Shown in pieces: positions 18,156 to 26,378 of a stretch of 64,000 nt of DNA (positions are counted from its first letter, which is position 1; every line of letters starts with the position of its first letter). Both the position numbers and the translations under genes were made by a program. Source of the stretch: Amycolatopsis sp. CA-126428 (GTDB taxonomy: Bacteria; Actinomycetota; Actinomycetes; Mycobacteriales; Pseudonocardiaceae); the NCBI RefSeq assembly GCF_002904335.1, contig NZ_PPHF01000120.1:1-64000 (forward strand), written 5' to 3'. The notes under the pieces were generated by a model. That model did no database searches. It saw nothing but the letters and a program-made list of their open reading frames with translations, and was not told where the DNA came from.

Positions 18156-19052
18156 TCAGGGCGCGGAGCTGCGCCACGCGGTGGCGGGCAGTCCGGTTGC
18201 GTCGACGCGTGCGGTGAACAGGGCACCCGACCGCGGGTGGGCCGCGCGAGCGGTTTCGTCGAGGTCGTCGATCGCGGTGGTGATCACCAACGTGTCCAGG
18301 CCGGGGCCGCCGAACGTCGGGCACGAGACGTACGGGGCATCGACGTGGACGGTGGCGTGCCGGCATCCGTCCGGGGTGAACGCCCGGACCTGCCCGGTCC
18401 CCCAGACCGCGAGCCAAACCCGGCCGTCGGCGTCCACGCACAGGCCGTCCGGCGAGCCGTCGGGAACTTCCGTGAAGATCTCGCGCGTGCCCCGGGCTCC
18501 CGAACCGACGTCGTACGGACGCCGCCAGACGACGTGGTTCAGCGTGTCGACCGAGTAGAGGACCGTGCCGTCAGGTGACCAGCCGAGCCCGTTGGACATG
18601 CCGAGGTCGTCGTCGACGACGTCTTCGCCACCGGGGTGCCACTGGTAAAGGGTTTCCGGTCCGCCGGCTCCCAGGCTCAGCGTGCCGACGAGGAACCGCC
18701 CGGCCGGGTCGGTCTTGCCGTCGTTGAGCCGGCGCCGTTCGCCTTGCGAGACCAGCCGGGCGATCGGGGTGACCGTGGTCCCGCCCGGTTCGATTTCGAA
18801 CAGCTCGTGGTGACCGGCGACCAGGAGGCCGCCCCGGTCGCGGAGGGCGACGGCTCCGACGGTGCGGTCGACGTGCGTCTTCGACGTGGGGACCACCCGG
18901 CCGGCACGCAGGATTCCGCGGTGCACATCGCCGAAATGGATGTCGACCCAGACCAGCTCCCGCGCGCGGTAGTCCCACAACGGGCCTTCAGCGAGCGAGT
19001 AGGTTTCGGCCGTCGCCTGCTCGGCGTAGTGGTTTTTCGGCACCGTCGTCAT
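18156..19052 (-). CDS. SMP-30/gluconolactonase family lactonase
   Basis: A 298-residue six-bladed beta-propeller sugar lactonase. Divalent-metal site motifs are visible: AEGPLWDYRARELVWVDI (Glu), RLNDGKTDPAGRFLVGTL (Asn), MSNGLGWSPDG (Asn) and DGSPDGLCVDADGRVW (Asp). It would hydrolyse the aldonolactone made by the operon's dehydrogenase. Its ATG overlaps the upstream kinase stop as ATGA. Confidence 0.92.
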   Translation of the reverse strand: MTTVPKNHYAEQATAETYSLAEGPLWDYRARELVWVDIHFGDVHRGILRAGRVVPTSKTHVDRTVGAVALRDRGGLLVAGHHELFEIEPGGTTVTPIARLVSQGERRRLNDGKTDPAGRFLVGTLSLGAGGPETLYQWHPGGEDVVDDDLGMSNGLGWSPDGTVLYSVDTLNHVVWRRPYDVGSGARGTREIFTEVPDGSPDGLCVDADGRVWLAVWGTGQVRAFTPDGCRHATVHVDAPYVSCPTFGGPGLDTLVITTAIDDLDETARAAHPRSGALFTARVDATGLPATAWRSSAP

Positions 19053-20002
19053 CGGACTGTCACTCCCGGCTCCGTTCGTCGTTCGATGTCGCCGGGGCCG
19101 GGCAGCCCCTCCCAGTCACCCGCGGTGCCGACCGTGCACGCGGCGCACTTCGTGGCCCAGGCCAAGCGGGTGGCGAGGTCGGCACCGAGGTGCCGGGCGG
19201 CGAGGTATCCCGCGGCGAAGCTGTCGCCGGCGCCGATGACGTCGGTCACGGTGACGCCGTCGGCCGGTCGCTCGTGGACCTCTTCACCGCGGGCTGCCGC
19301 GAGGGCACCGGCCGCACCGCGTTTGACGATCACCTCGGTCGGCCCGAGGTCGAGTAGGCTTTTCGCGGCCGCCAAAGGGTCGTTCTGCGTGGTCACGAGA
19401 TCGAGTTCGTCGTGGCCGGCGAAAAGGATGTCGGTGTCGGGCAGCAGTTCGGCCATCGTCGCCCGCGCCCGGGCGCGAGAGGTGAGTGCGTCGCGGTGGT
19501 TCACGTCGAGCGAGACCGTGGTCCCGCGTCTTTTGGCGATCGCCACGGCTTCGCGAACGGCGGCGCGGCAACCCGGTCCCAGTGCCGGCGTTATTCCGGT
19601 GACGTGCAGTACTTCCACCGTCCCCAGCCGGGTGAACGCGGTGCGGACGTCTTCCGCGTCGAGCCGCGTCCCCGCCAGCCCGTGCCGGTAGTACGTCACG
19701 GACGTCAGGTCCGGGGTCCGGTGGTCGCGGAGCATAAATCCGGTCGGGACGTCCTCGACCCGCCGGGCGCATCCGACGTCCACTCCCTCGGCTCGCAGGT
19801 CGCGGAGCACCCTCGTCCCGACCTCGTCCGTGCCAACGGTGCCCACCCACGCCGAGGAGAGCCCGAGCCGGCGCACGCCGATCGCGACGGTCGCTTCCGC
19901 GCCGGCGGTCGACAGCCGCAACGCGGTCGCCGTCCGTAACGGCGTACCGGCCGATGTCGCGGCCACACCGAGCACTTCGCCCAAAGCCAGCAGCACCACC
20001 AT
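19049..20002 (-). CDS. PfkB family sugar kinase (2-keto-3-deoxygluconate kinase-like)
   Basis: A 317-residue ribokinase-fold kinase. The second PfkB signature VTDVIGAGDSFAAGYLAARH includes the catalytic Asp. The N-terminal substrate lid contains GAEATVAIGVRRLGLSSAWV. It sits between a KDPG-type aldolase and a lactonase, so phosphorylation of a 2-keto-3-deoxy sugar acid is the best inference. The start at 20002 lies 6 bases after the aldolase stop. Confidence 0.9.
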   Translation of the reverse strand: MVVLLALGEVLGVAATSAGTPLRTATALRLSTAGAEATVAIGVRRLGLSSAWVGTVGTDEVGTRVLRDLRAEGVDVGCARRVEDVPTGFMLRDHRTPDLTSVTYYRHGLAGTRLDAEDVRTAFTRLGTVEVLHVTGITPALGPGCRAAVREAVAIAKRRGTTVSLDVNHRDALTSRARARATMAELLPDTDILFAGHDELDLVTTQNDPLAAAKSLLDLGPTEVIVKRGAAGALAAARGEEVHERPADGVTVTDVIGAGDSFAAGYLAARHLGADLATRLAWATKCAACTVGTAGDWEGLPGPGDIERRTEPGVTVR

Positions 20003-20008
20003 CGGCGC

Positions 20009-20647
20009 TCACTCCGTACATTCCAGCGAAGCGCGGAAGCCGGCGACCCGGGCGCGCAGCGCCTCGAACTCGCCAGACTCCAGGACGTCGCCGAGCAGTG
20101 CGCTGCCCAGGCCCACCGCCACCGCGCCGGCCCGCAGATAGTCCGGCGCCCCGGCGAGGGAGACACCGCCGGTCGGCACGAGGGGGATCGACGGGAAGGG
20201 CCCCGAGACCAGTTGCCCGACCAGCGGCGGACCGCCTGCCACGGCGGGGAACACCTTGACTGCGGCGGCTCCCGCTTGCCACGCCAGGCTGATTTCGGTG
20301 GGAGTGTAGGCGCCCGCGATGACCGGGATCCGGGCCTCGACCGCGAATCCGAGCACCGCAGGCTCGACGATCGGGGTGACGAGGAACCGGGCGCCCGCGG
20401 CAGCGGACGCTTCCGCATCGGCCACGGTCACCACGCTGCCGACGCCGACGAACGCAGCCGGACCGGCCGCGTCGAGGACCTCCGGCAGCGCGGCGAGCAC
20501 GCCCGGCGTGGTGAGCGGGAACTCCACGACGGGAATTCCGCTCTCCACCAGGACCTGCGCGGTCTTCGCGCAGTGCCGTGCCTGCGAGCCGCGCGCGATT
20601 GCCACGCACCGGCTCGCGCGGAGGTCGGCCACGCTCAGCGCGCTCAT
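20009..20647 (-). CDS. KDPG/KHG-type aldolase
   Basis: A 212-residue class I aldolase cleaving a 2-keto-3-deoxy-6-phospho sugar acid (or the ketohydroxyglutarate analogue) to pyruvate and an aldehyde. The catalytic Glu42 is in VVEFPLTTPG, the Schiff-base Lys131 in AVKVFPAV, and the phosphate loop is around VPTGGVSL. The ATG overlaps the upstream dehydrogenase stop (ATGA), so translation is coupled. Longer upstream readings in the same frame run antiparallel to protein sense and are not credible. Confidence 0.92.
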   Translation of the reverse strand: MSALSVADLRASRCVAIARGSQARHCAKTAQVLVESGIPVVEFPLTTPGVLAALPEVLDAAGPAAFVGVGSVVTVADAEASAAAGARFLVTPIVEPAVLGFAVEARIPVIAGAYTPTEISLAWQAGAAAVKVFPAVAGGPPLVGQLVSGPFPSIPLVPTGGVSLAGAPDYLRAGAVAVGLGSALLGDVLESGEFEALRARVAGFRASLECTE

Positions 20648-21696
20648 CGCCCGGCGTCCCGGTCCACGACGAACATGACCTTGCCCCGGGCGCCGCCGTC
20701 GCCTTCGCGCAGGACCTTGATCGCGCGCTCGAACTGCGTCAGGTCGAACCTGTGGGTGACCAGCGGGAGCGGATCGATCGACCGCGCGTTGAGCAGGCGG
20801 ACGACTTCGGCCCACGCCTCGGCCGTGTAGCTGAAGCTGCCCCGCAGGGTGAGGTCGTTGTTGACCAGGTCGTCGACCTGGATCCGCGCGGTCTGCCCGT
20901 GCCCGGCGATCCCGAGCAGCAGCACCCGGCCGCCCCGGCGCGCGGCCCAGACGGCCGTTTCGACCGCTTGGGTACTGCCCGCCGCTTCGACAACGAGGTC
21001 GTAGGCCGCCCTCTCGGGAGTGTCGACGGTGAACGCGTCGGCGCCACTGGCGGTCGCCAGTGCGCCCTGCTCGGCCCGGCGGCCCGCGACCGCCACCCAC
21101 GCCGGAGACCAGAGCCGGACCAGCATCGCGGCCAGCAGCGCGACCGTTCCGTCGCCGAGCACCAGCACCCGCTCGCCGGGGGCCGGCCGGATTTCCCGGA
21201 GGCCCCGCAGGACGACCGCGGCCGGCTCGACCAGGGCCCCGGCCTCGATGGGCACGTCCGACGAGAGCCGGTGCACCAGGTGGGCCGCGACGGCGACCCC
21301 GGGCCCGAGCGCGCCGTCGGCGGTGAAGCCGAGTTCGTCGTAGTCCGTGCACAGGTTGGTGGCACCGCGCCGGCATTCGCGGCAGATCCCGCACGCCAGC
21401 ACGCCTTCGACCACGACGTGGTCCCCGACCGCCAGGGTGTCGACGCCCGAGCCGAGCGCGGCCACCCGGCCGGCCCATTCGTGCCCCAGGACCAGGGGCA
21501 GCGACACGTAGGCGGGGTCGAGGTCGCCGTCGATGATCTCCAGATCGGTGCCGCACAGTCCGACGTGCGAAGCCACGACGAGCACTTCACCAGGCCCGGG
21601 TGTCGGCGCCGCACGCTCTTCGACCACCACTTCCCGCGGGCCGTGCACGACCAGCGACGGACTTTTGTTCGGCTGTGCCGAATACTGGTTGCTCAT
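20644..21696 (-). CDS. zinc-dependent sugar/alcohol dehydrogenase (MDR)
   Basis: A 350-residue medium-chain dehydrogenase. Catalytic zinc motifs are GLCGTDLE and LVLGHEWAGRV. The structural zinc site has four Cys in ACGICRECRRGATNLC. The NAD site is VLVLGDGTVALLAAMLVRL. It probably oxidises an aldose or polyol and opens the pathway. It is the first gene of the minus-strand operon. A candidate -10 TAGCTT (21703-21708) lies six bases before the ATG, implying a leaderless mRNA, and the 37-bp operator cassette covers the start codon. Confidence 0.9.
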   Translation of the reverse strand: MSNQYSAQPNKSPSLVVHGPREVVVEERAAPTPGPGEVLVVASHVGLCGTDLEIIDGDLDPAYVSLPLVLGHEWAGRVAALGSGVDTLAVGDHVVVEGVLACGICRECRRGATNLCTDYDELGFTADGALGPGVAVAAHLVHRLSSDVPIEAGALVEPAAVVLRGLREIRPAPGERVLVLGDGTVALLAAMLVRLWSPAWVAVAGRRAEQGALATASGADAFTVDTPERAAYDLVVEAAGSTQAVETAVWAARRGGRVLLLGIAGHGQTARIQVDDLVNNDLTLRGSFSYTAEAWAEVVRLLNARSIDPLPLVTHRFDLTQFERAIKVLREGDGGARGKVMFVVDRDAGR

Positions 21697-21702
21697 GCCG
21701 AA
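21666..21702 (-). promoter_or_regulatory. IclR-type operator cassette A
   Basis: Read on the minus strand: TTCGG, 15 bases, TTCGG, five bases, CCGAACA. The first TTCGGC directly precedes the dehydrogenase ATG and the palindrome TTCGG-N5-CCGAA lies within codons 5-10. Identical architecture occurs at 21778-21814 and 26342-26378. Confidence 0.65.
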
Positions 21703-21777
21703 AAGCTAACAGGCCACCTGCTGGACTCGCAAGCGCTGTTCACGGCCTTGCGCTCACCCGGGGACGAAGTGTTATCG

Positions 21778-21814
21778 TTCGGTTGTTCAGAGCATGGTTC
21801 TGCACAGCCGAACA
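21778..21814 (+). promoter_or_regulatory. IclR-type operator cassette C
   Basis: TTCGG, 15 bases, TTCTG, five bases, CCGAACA: the same 37-bp layout with one mismatch in the middle half-site. It lies 38 bases upstream of the TTG start of the FAD oxidoreductase gene, in the divergent intergenic region. Confidence 0.6.
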
Positions 21815-21851
21815 ACACCTTGCAGTGCGTTGGACGCCCGAAGGAGTCGCC

Positions 21852-23594
21852 TTGACCGCCCAGCACTACGACGCGATCGTCATCGGCGCCGGCCACAACG
21901 GTCTGGTCACCGCCAACTACCTCGCCCGCTACGGGAAGTCGGTCCTCGTCCTGGAGGCGCGCGACGTCGTCGGCGGGGCTTCGGTCACCGAAGAGCTCAT
22001 CCCAGGCGCGAAGTGGTCTTCTTGCGCCTTCATTGCGGACATGATCCGGCCGGAAATCGTCGCCGACCTCGACCTGCGGCGGTTCGGGTTCCAGATGTAC
22101 AGCCCCTCGACCATGGGCTTCGCGATGTTCCGCGACGGCCGGCACCTCTTCCTCCACAGGCGCGTCGCCGACACGGTCCGCGAACTGGAGAAGCACTCGA
22201 AGTCCGACGCGAAGAACTTCGTCGAGTGGGGTGCCCGGCTCCGCCGGTTCGGCGACTACATGCGGCCGTGGCTGCTGTCTGCGCCGCCGAGCCGGGAGCA
22301 CATCCGCGCCGAGTTCGCCCGCAACGGCGAGCTGGGCCTCTTCCACGACTTCTTCGAGTCCTCGACGCGAGAGCTGATGGACGGCGCTTTCGAGAACGAC
22401 CTGATCAAGGGCTTCCTGACCTTTTACGGCATGGTCTCGGTGTTCGCCGGGCCGTCGACGCCCGGCACGTCCTACGTGTTCGGCCACCACTCCTCCGGCG
22501 ACTTCGACGGCGAGTTCGGCGTGTGGGGCTTCGTCCGCGGCGGCATGGGCGGCTTCACCCAGGCGCTGGCCGACTCCGCACGCCACCAGGGCGTGACCAT
22601 CCGAACGTCGGCCCGGGTCGCGCGGGTCCTCACCCGCGACGGACGCGCCACCGGCGTCGCCCTGAAGACCGGCGAGGAGTTCACCGCCGGCGTCGTCGTT
22701 TCGAATGCCGACCCGGTGCGCTCACTGCTCGGCTTTCTCGACCCCGCCGCGCTCGACCCGCAGCTGCGTGAACGCGTCTCAGACATCGACCAGCGTGGCT
22801 CGATGGCCCGGATCCACCTGCTGATCGACGAACTTCCGGCCTACCTGGGCCTGCCCGCCGGAATCGGACCGCAGCACCTAGGGCACCAGATGCTCGGCGC
22901 GTCGGTGGAGAACTTCGAGAATGCGTGGAAGGCCGAACAGGCAGGTGTGATCGCCGAGGACTACGCCATCGAAGCCGTCATCCAGTCCGCCACCGACCCG
23001 ACCCTGGCACCCCGCGGGCTGCACACACTGACCCTCGGCGTGCAGCAGCTGCCGGGCGAGCTGTCCACGAAGGGCGGCTGGAGCGCGGCCAAGGAGTCGT
23101 GGGCAGACCTGATCGTGGACCGCCTGTGCGACTACGCACCCAACCTCAAGGCCCACATCCTCGACCGGCACGTCATCACGCCCAAGGACCTCGAAGACGA
23201 GTGGTCGCTGACCGGCGGAAACATCTTCCACGCGGCCATGTTCGACGACCAGCTCTTCAGCGGCCGCCCGCTGCCCGAGCTCTCGGAGTACGCCACGCCG
23301 ATCGAGGGCTACTACCTCTGCGGCGCCGGCACCCACCCCGGCGGCGGCGTCATGGGCGCCAGCGGCCGCAACGCCGCCTACCGGATCCTGCAGGACCAGG
23401 CGCTGGCGAAACTCGACCGGCCCGCGAAGATCCCTCGGGCCCGGTTCACCGACCGGGTGGCCATGCACAAGCTCGGGCGGGAGATCTCCTACCGCGTCGC
23501 GCGACAACCCGTGTTCGACAAGGCACTCGGGTTCATCACTCGCGTCCCGATCCCGGAGCCGACGTCCTTCCCCACCACCGAGGTCGCCCGATGA
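21852..23594 (+). CDS. phytoene-dehydrogenase-like FAD oxidoreductase
   Basis: A 580-residue flavoprotein of the CrtI/PYROXD2-like group. The FAD-binding GxGxxG is in DAIVIGAGHNGLVTANYLAR, and the C-terminal flavin motif is YLCGAGTHPGGGVMGASGRN. It starts at TTG 21852 behind AAGGAG (21841-21846); no ATG fits. The substrate is unknown. It is the first gene of a three-gene operon with a DapA-like and an IlvD-like enzyme, and is driven from a promoter carrying the shared IclR cassette, so a sugar or sugar-acid oxidation is more likely than carotenoid desaturation. It overlaps the next gene by ATGA. Confidence 0.85.
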   Translation: MTAQHYDAIVIGAGHNGLVTANYLARYGKSVLVLEARDVVGGASVTEELIPGAKWSSCAFIADMIRPEIVADLDLRRFGFQMYSPSTMGFAMFRDGRHLFLHRRVADTVRELEKHSKSDAKNFVEWGARLRRFGDYMRPWLLSAPPSREHIRAEFARNGELGLFHDFFESSTRELMDGAFENDLIKGFLTFYGMVSVFAGPSTPGTSYVFGHHSSGDFDGEFGVWGFVRGGMGGFTQALADSARHQGVTIRTSARVARVLTRDGRATGVALKTGEEFTAGVVVSNADPVRSLLGFLDPAALDPQLRERVSDIDQRGSMARIHLLIDELPAYLGLPAGIGPQHLGHQMLGASVENFENAWKAEQAGVIAEDYAIEAVIQSATDPTLAPRGLHTLTLGVQQLPGELSTKGGWSAAKESWADLIVDRLCDYAPNLKAHILDRHVITPKDLEDEWSLTGGNIFHAAMFDDQLFSGRPLPELSEYATPIEGYYLCGAGTHPGGGVMGASGRNAAYRILQDQALAKLDRPAKIPRARFTDRVAMHKLGREISYRVARQPVFDKALGFITRVPIPEPTSFPTTEVAR

Positions 23595-24496
23595 CCACCA
23601 TCCCCAGTGGCGTCCTGCCCGTGATCGCGACCCCGTTCACCGAGGACGGGACGATCGACGAAGCGAGCCTGCGCAGCCAGATCGAGTTCGCCATCACCCA
23701 CGGCGCGCACGGCGTCGTGCTCGGCATGGTGTCGGAGGTGCTGCGCCTGTCCGGGGCCGAACGCGCCCGGCTGGCCGATCTGACCTGCGACGCCGTCGCG
23801 GGCCGCGTCAGCGTCACCACCAGCGTCGGCGCGGAAAGCACGCACACGGCCGTCCGGCTGGCCGGGCAGGCCGCCGGCTCGGGCGCCGACGCGGTGATGG
23901 CCATCCCGCCGATGGCCACCGCCTGCGACGACGAGCAGCTGTTCGGCTACTTCTCAGCGCTCGTCGAGTCGATCGAAATCCCGGTCGTGGTCCAGGACGC
24001 CAGCGGTTACCTCGGGCGGCCGCTCAGCATCGACCTGCAAGCCCGCCTCTACGACGCTTACGGCAACCAGGTGCTGTTCAAGCCCGAAGCGCAGCCGATC
24101 GGCCCCCGGCTGTCCGCGCTGCTCGCCGCGACCCACGGCAAGGCCAAAGTGTACGAGGGCACCGGCGGGCTGGCACTGGTCGACAGCCACCGCCGCGGGA
24201 TCACCGGTACCATGCCCGGGCCCGACATCGTCTGGGCGCTGGTCCGGCTGTGGCGGGCGCTCGAAGACGCGGACTGGGACACGGTGAACCGCCTCCAAGG
24301 CCCGATCAGCTCCCTGGTCTCGCTACAGAACAGCCTCGATTCCTTTGTGGCGGTGCAAAAGCACCTGCTCGTCCGCCAGGGCGTCATCCGGAGCGCGACC
24401 GCCCGCGGCCCGGTCGGGTACGTCCTCGATAAGGAAACCGCGGGTGAGGTCGACCGGCTCTTCGACGTGCTCGCCGCCGCCGGCCACCCCTGCTGA
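23591..24496 (+). CDS. DapA-family aldolase/dehydratase
   Basis: A 301-residue dihydrodipicolinate synthase-family TIM barrel. The N-terminus reads SGVLPVIATPFTEDGTIDEA, and the Schiff-base Lys164 is in QVLFKPEAQP. The Tyr normally found as YN.P is replaced: the equivalent strand is IPVVVQDASGYLG. So it belongs to a divergent branch and not to lysine biosynthesis. In this operon it could cleave or dehydrate a 2-keto-3-deoxy sugar acid without phosphorylation. It overlaps both neighbours by start/stop fusion (ATGA on both sides). Confidence 0.88.
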   Translation: MTTIPSGVLPVIATPFTEDGTIDEASLRSQIEFAITHGAHGVVLGMVSEVLRLSGAERARLADLTCDAVAGRVSVTTSVGAESTHTAVRLAGQAAGSGADAVMAIPPMATACDDEQLFGYFSALVESIEIPVVVQDASGYLGRPLSIDLQARLYDAYGNQVLFKPEAQPIGPRLSALLAATHGKAKVYEGTGGLALVDSHRRGITGTMPGPDIVWALVRLWRALEDADWDTVNRLQGPISSLVSLQNSLDSFVAVQKHLLVRQGVIRSATARGPVGYVLDKETAGEVDRLFDVLAAAGHPC

Positions 24497-26178
24497 TGAT
24501 GGCGCTGCGCAGCGACCGGTGGTTCCGGCGCGACGACGAAGTGGGGGTCGAGCACCGGGCCGCGATGCACGCCGCGGGACGGCCGATCGCCGGAGACGGT
24601 GAGCGGCCGGTGATCGCGCTGCTCAACTCCACCAGCGACCTGAACCCCTGCAACGCACCGCTTTCCGGGCTGGTCGAGCACGTGAAGCAAGGCGTGCTCG
24701 ACGCCGGCGGCATCCCCGTCGAGCTGGCGACCATGTCGCTCGGCGAAGACCTGATGAAGCCGACCGCCATGCTCTACCGGAACCTGATGGCGATGGAGGT
24801 CGAAGAAACCCTGCGCGCGAACCCGATCGACGGAGTGGTCCTGCTCGGCAACTGCGACAAGACCATCCCCGCCCAGCTGATGGGCGCGGCCAGCGCCGAT
24901 CTGCCGACCGCCCAGCTCGGCGGCGGCTACCGCCTCCCCGGCCGGTTCCGCGGACGGGAGGTCGGCGCCGGCACGGACCTGTGGACGTTCTGGGACGAGC
25001 GGCGGGCGGGTCGCCTCGGCGACACCGAGTGGCGGGAACTGGAACGTGCCCTCGGCTGCAGCCCCGGAGCGTGCAACGTCATGGGCACCGCCCTGACCAT
25101 GGCGATGCTGGCCGAGGTCCTCGGGGTGATGGTGCCCGGCGCCGCCACTTTGGCCGTCGGCTCGCCGCGGCAAGCGGAGCTGGCCCGCGAAACCGGACGG
25201 CGGATTGTGCGGCAAACCCTGGCCGGTGAAACGCTGAGCACGCTGCTTACGCGCGAAGCGTTTCTCCGGGCGTTGCGTGCCTTGGCCGCCATCGGCGGAT
25301 CCACCAACGCGATCCTGCACCTGACCGCCATCGCCGGCCGCCGGATGATCGAGCTCACTCCCGACGACCTGGCCGCCGCGGCCCGCGCCGTCCCGGTGCT
25401 CGCCGACGTCCGGCCGATCGGCAGGCACACCATGTCAGCCTTCGACGCCGCGGGCGGGATCCAGGCCATTCTTTCCACCATGGATTCCGGGGTGGTACCG
25501 CCTCCGGCCGCGAAGGTCCCCGCGGTCGTCCGCGCGCCGGGGTCGCCGGTCACCGAGCTACCCGCGTTCGCCGTCGTCCGGGGCAATATCGCACCCGCCG
25601 GAGCGGTGGTCAAAGCCGCGGCGACCAGCGGCCGGCTCCTCCGGCACACCGGTCGTGCGGTGGTGTTCCGGGGGTACGGCGACCTGCTCGCCCGTATCGA
25701 CGACCCCGAGCTCGAGGTCACCACGGACTCCGTGCTGGTGCTCACCGGGTGCGGGCCGAGGGGGGGTGACGGGTTCCCGGAGTGGGGCATGCTGCCCATC
25801 CCCCGCAAGCTGGCCCAGCGCGGGGTCACCGACATGGTGCGCATCAGCGACGCGCGGATGAGCGGAACCAGCTTCGGCACCTGCGTCCTGCACATCGCTC
25901 CGGAGGCGGCGATCCTCGGCCCGCTCGCCGCGGTCCGCGACGGCGACCTGATCACCCTGGACGCGCTCGCGGGCAGGCTCGAAGCCGACCTCACCGAGGA
26001 CGAGATCACCGCTCGGCTCGCGCACCTGCAGCCGTCACCGGAGCGGCACCGCCGCGGCTGGCCCGCGCTCTACCAACGCCACGTCCTGCAGGCAGACCGC
26101 GGCGCGGACTTCGACTTCCTCGTGCCGCAGGACGAAGCCGAACTGGCCTTCATCGACCCCGTCGTGGGAAGGTCGTGA
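24496..26178 (+). CDS. IlvD/EDD family sugar-acid dehydratase
   Basis: A 560-residue Fe-S dehydratase. The three cluster cysteines are present: Cys52 (LNPCNAP), Cys120 (LLGNCDKTIPAQL) and Cys193 (GCSPGACNVMGT). Further motifs are AIGGSTNAILHLTAIAGR and ISDARMSGTSFGTCVLHIAP near the catalytic Ser. Genomic context with a lactonase, KDG kinase and KDPG aldolase argues for an aldonate dehydratase (arabinonate, xylonate, gluconate or fuconate type) and not branched-chain amino acid synthesis. It overlaps the upstream stop by one base or more; a second ATG at 24499 is equally possible. Confidence 0.9.
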   Translation: MMALRSDRWFRRDDEVGVEHRAAMHAAGRPIAGDGERPVIALLNSTSDLNPCNAPLSGLVEHVKQGVLDAGGIPVELATMSLGEDLMKPTAMLYRNLMAMEVEETLRANPIDGVVLLGNCDKTIPAQLMGAASADLPTAQLGGGYRLPGRFRGREVGAGTDLWTFWDERRAGRLGDTEWRELERALGCSPGACNVMGTALTMAMLAEVLGVMVPGAATLAVGSPRQAELARETGRRIVRQTLAGETLSTLLTREAFLRALRALAAIGGSTNAILHLTAIAGRRMIELTPDDLAAAARAVPVLADVRPIGRHTMSAFDAAGGIQAILSTMDSGVVPPPAAKVPAVVRAPGSPVTELPAFAVVRGNIAPAGAVVKAAATSGRLLRHTGRAVVFRGYGDLLARIDDPELEVTTDSVLVLTGCGPRGGDGFPEWGMLPIPRKLAQRGVTDMVRISDARMSGTSFGTCVLHIAPEAAILGPLAAVRDGDLITLDALAGRLEADLTEDEITARLAHLQPSPERHRRGWPALYQRHVLQADRGADFDFLVPQDEAELAFIDPVVGRS

Positions 26179-26341
26179 ACGACGGTCACGAGGTGTTCGC
26201 GCGACCAGGATATCGAAGAACGCCAGGGCGGAGCAGTACGCCACCGACCGGCGTTTGCCTACGGCGAACCTCGCCGCGGACCTCCCGTTCCTTCAACTAC
26301 TGCCTGTACGAAACCGACTGGGCGGAACCTTTGCTAACCTA

Positions 26342-26378
26342 TTCGGCATGACCGTCAGTGATTCGGTTGAGCCGAACA
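26342..26378 (+). promoter_or_regulatory. IclR-type operator cassette B, at the regulator's own start
   Basis: TTCGG, 15 bases, TTCGG, five bases, CCGAACA. The first TTCGGC immediately precedes the ATG at 26348 and the palindrome covers codons 6-10. A -10 candidate TAACCT (26335-26340) lies seven bases before the ATG, so the mRNA is probably leaderless and autorepressed. Confidence 0.65.

Noticed and set aside
20648-21556. Upstream extension of the KDPG-type aldolase frame
   Set aside because: The extension is a frame shadow of the zinc dehydrogenase; the ATG at 20647 gives the normal family N-terminus.
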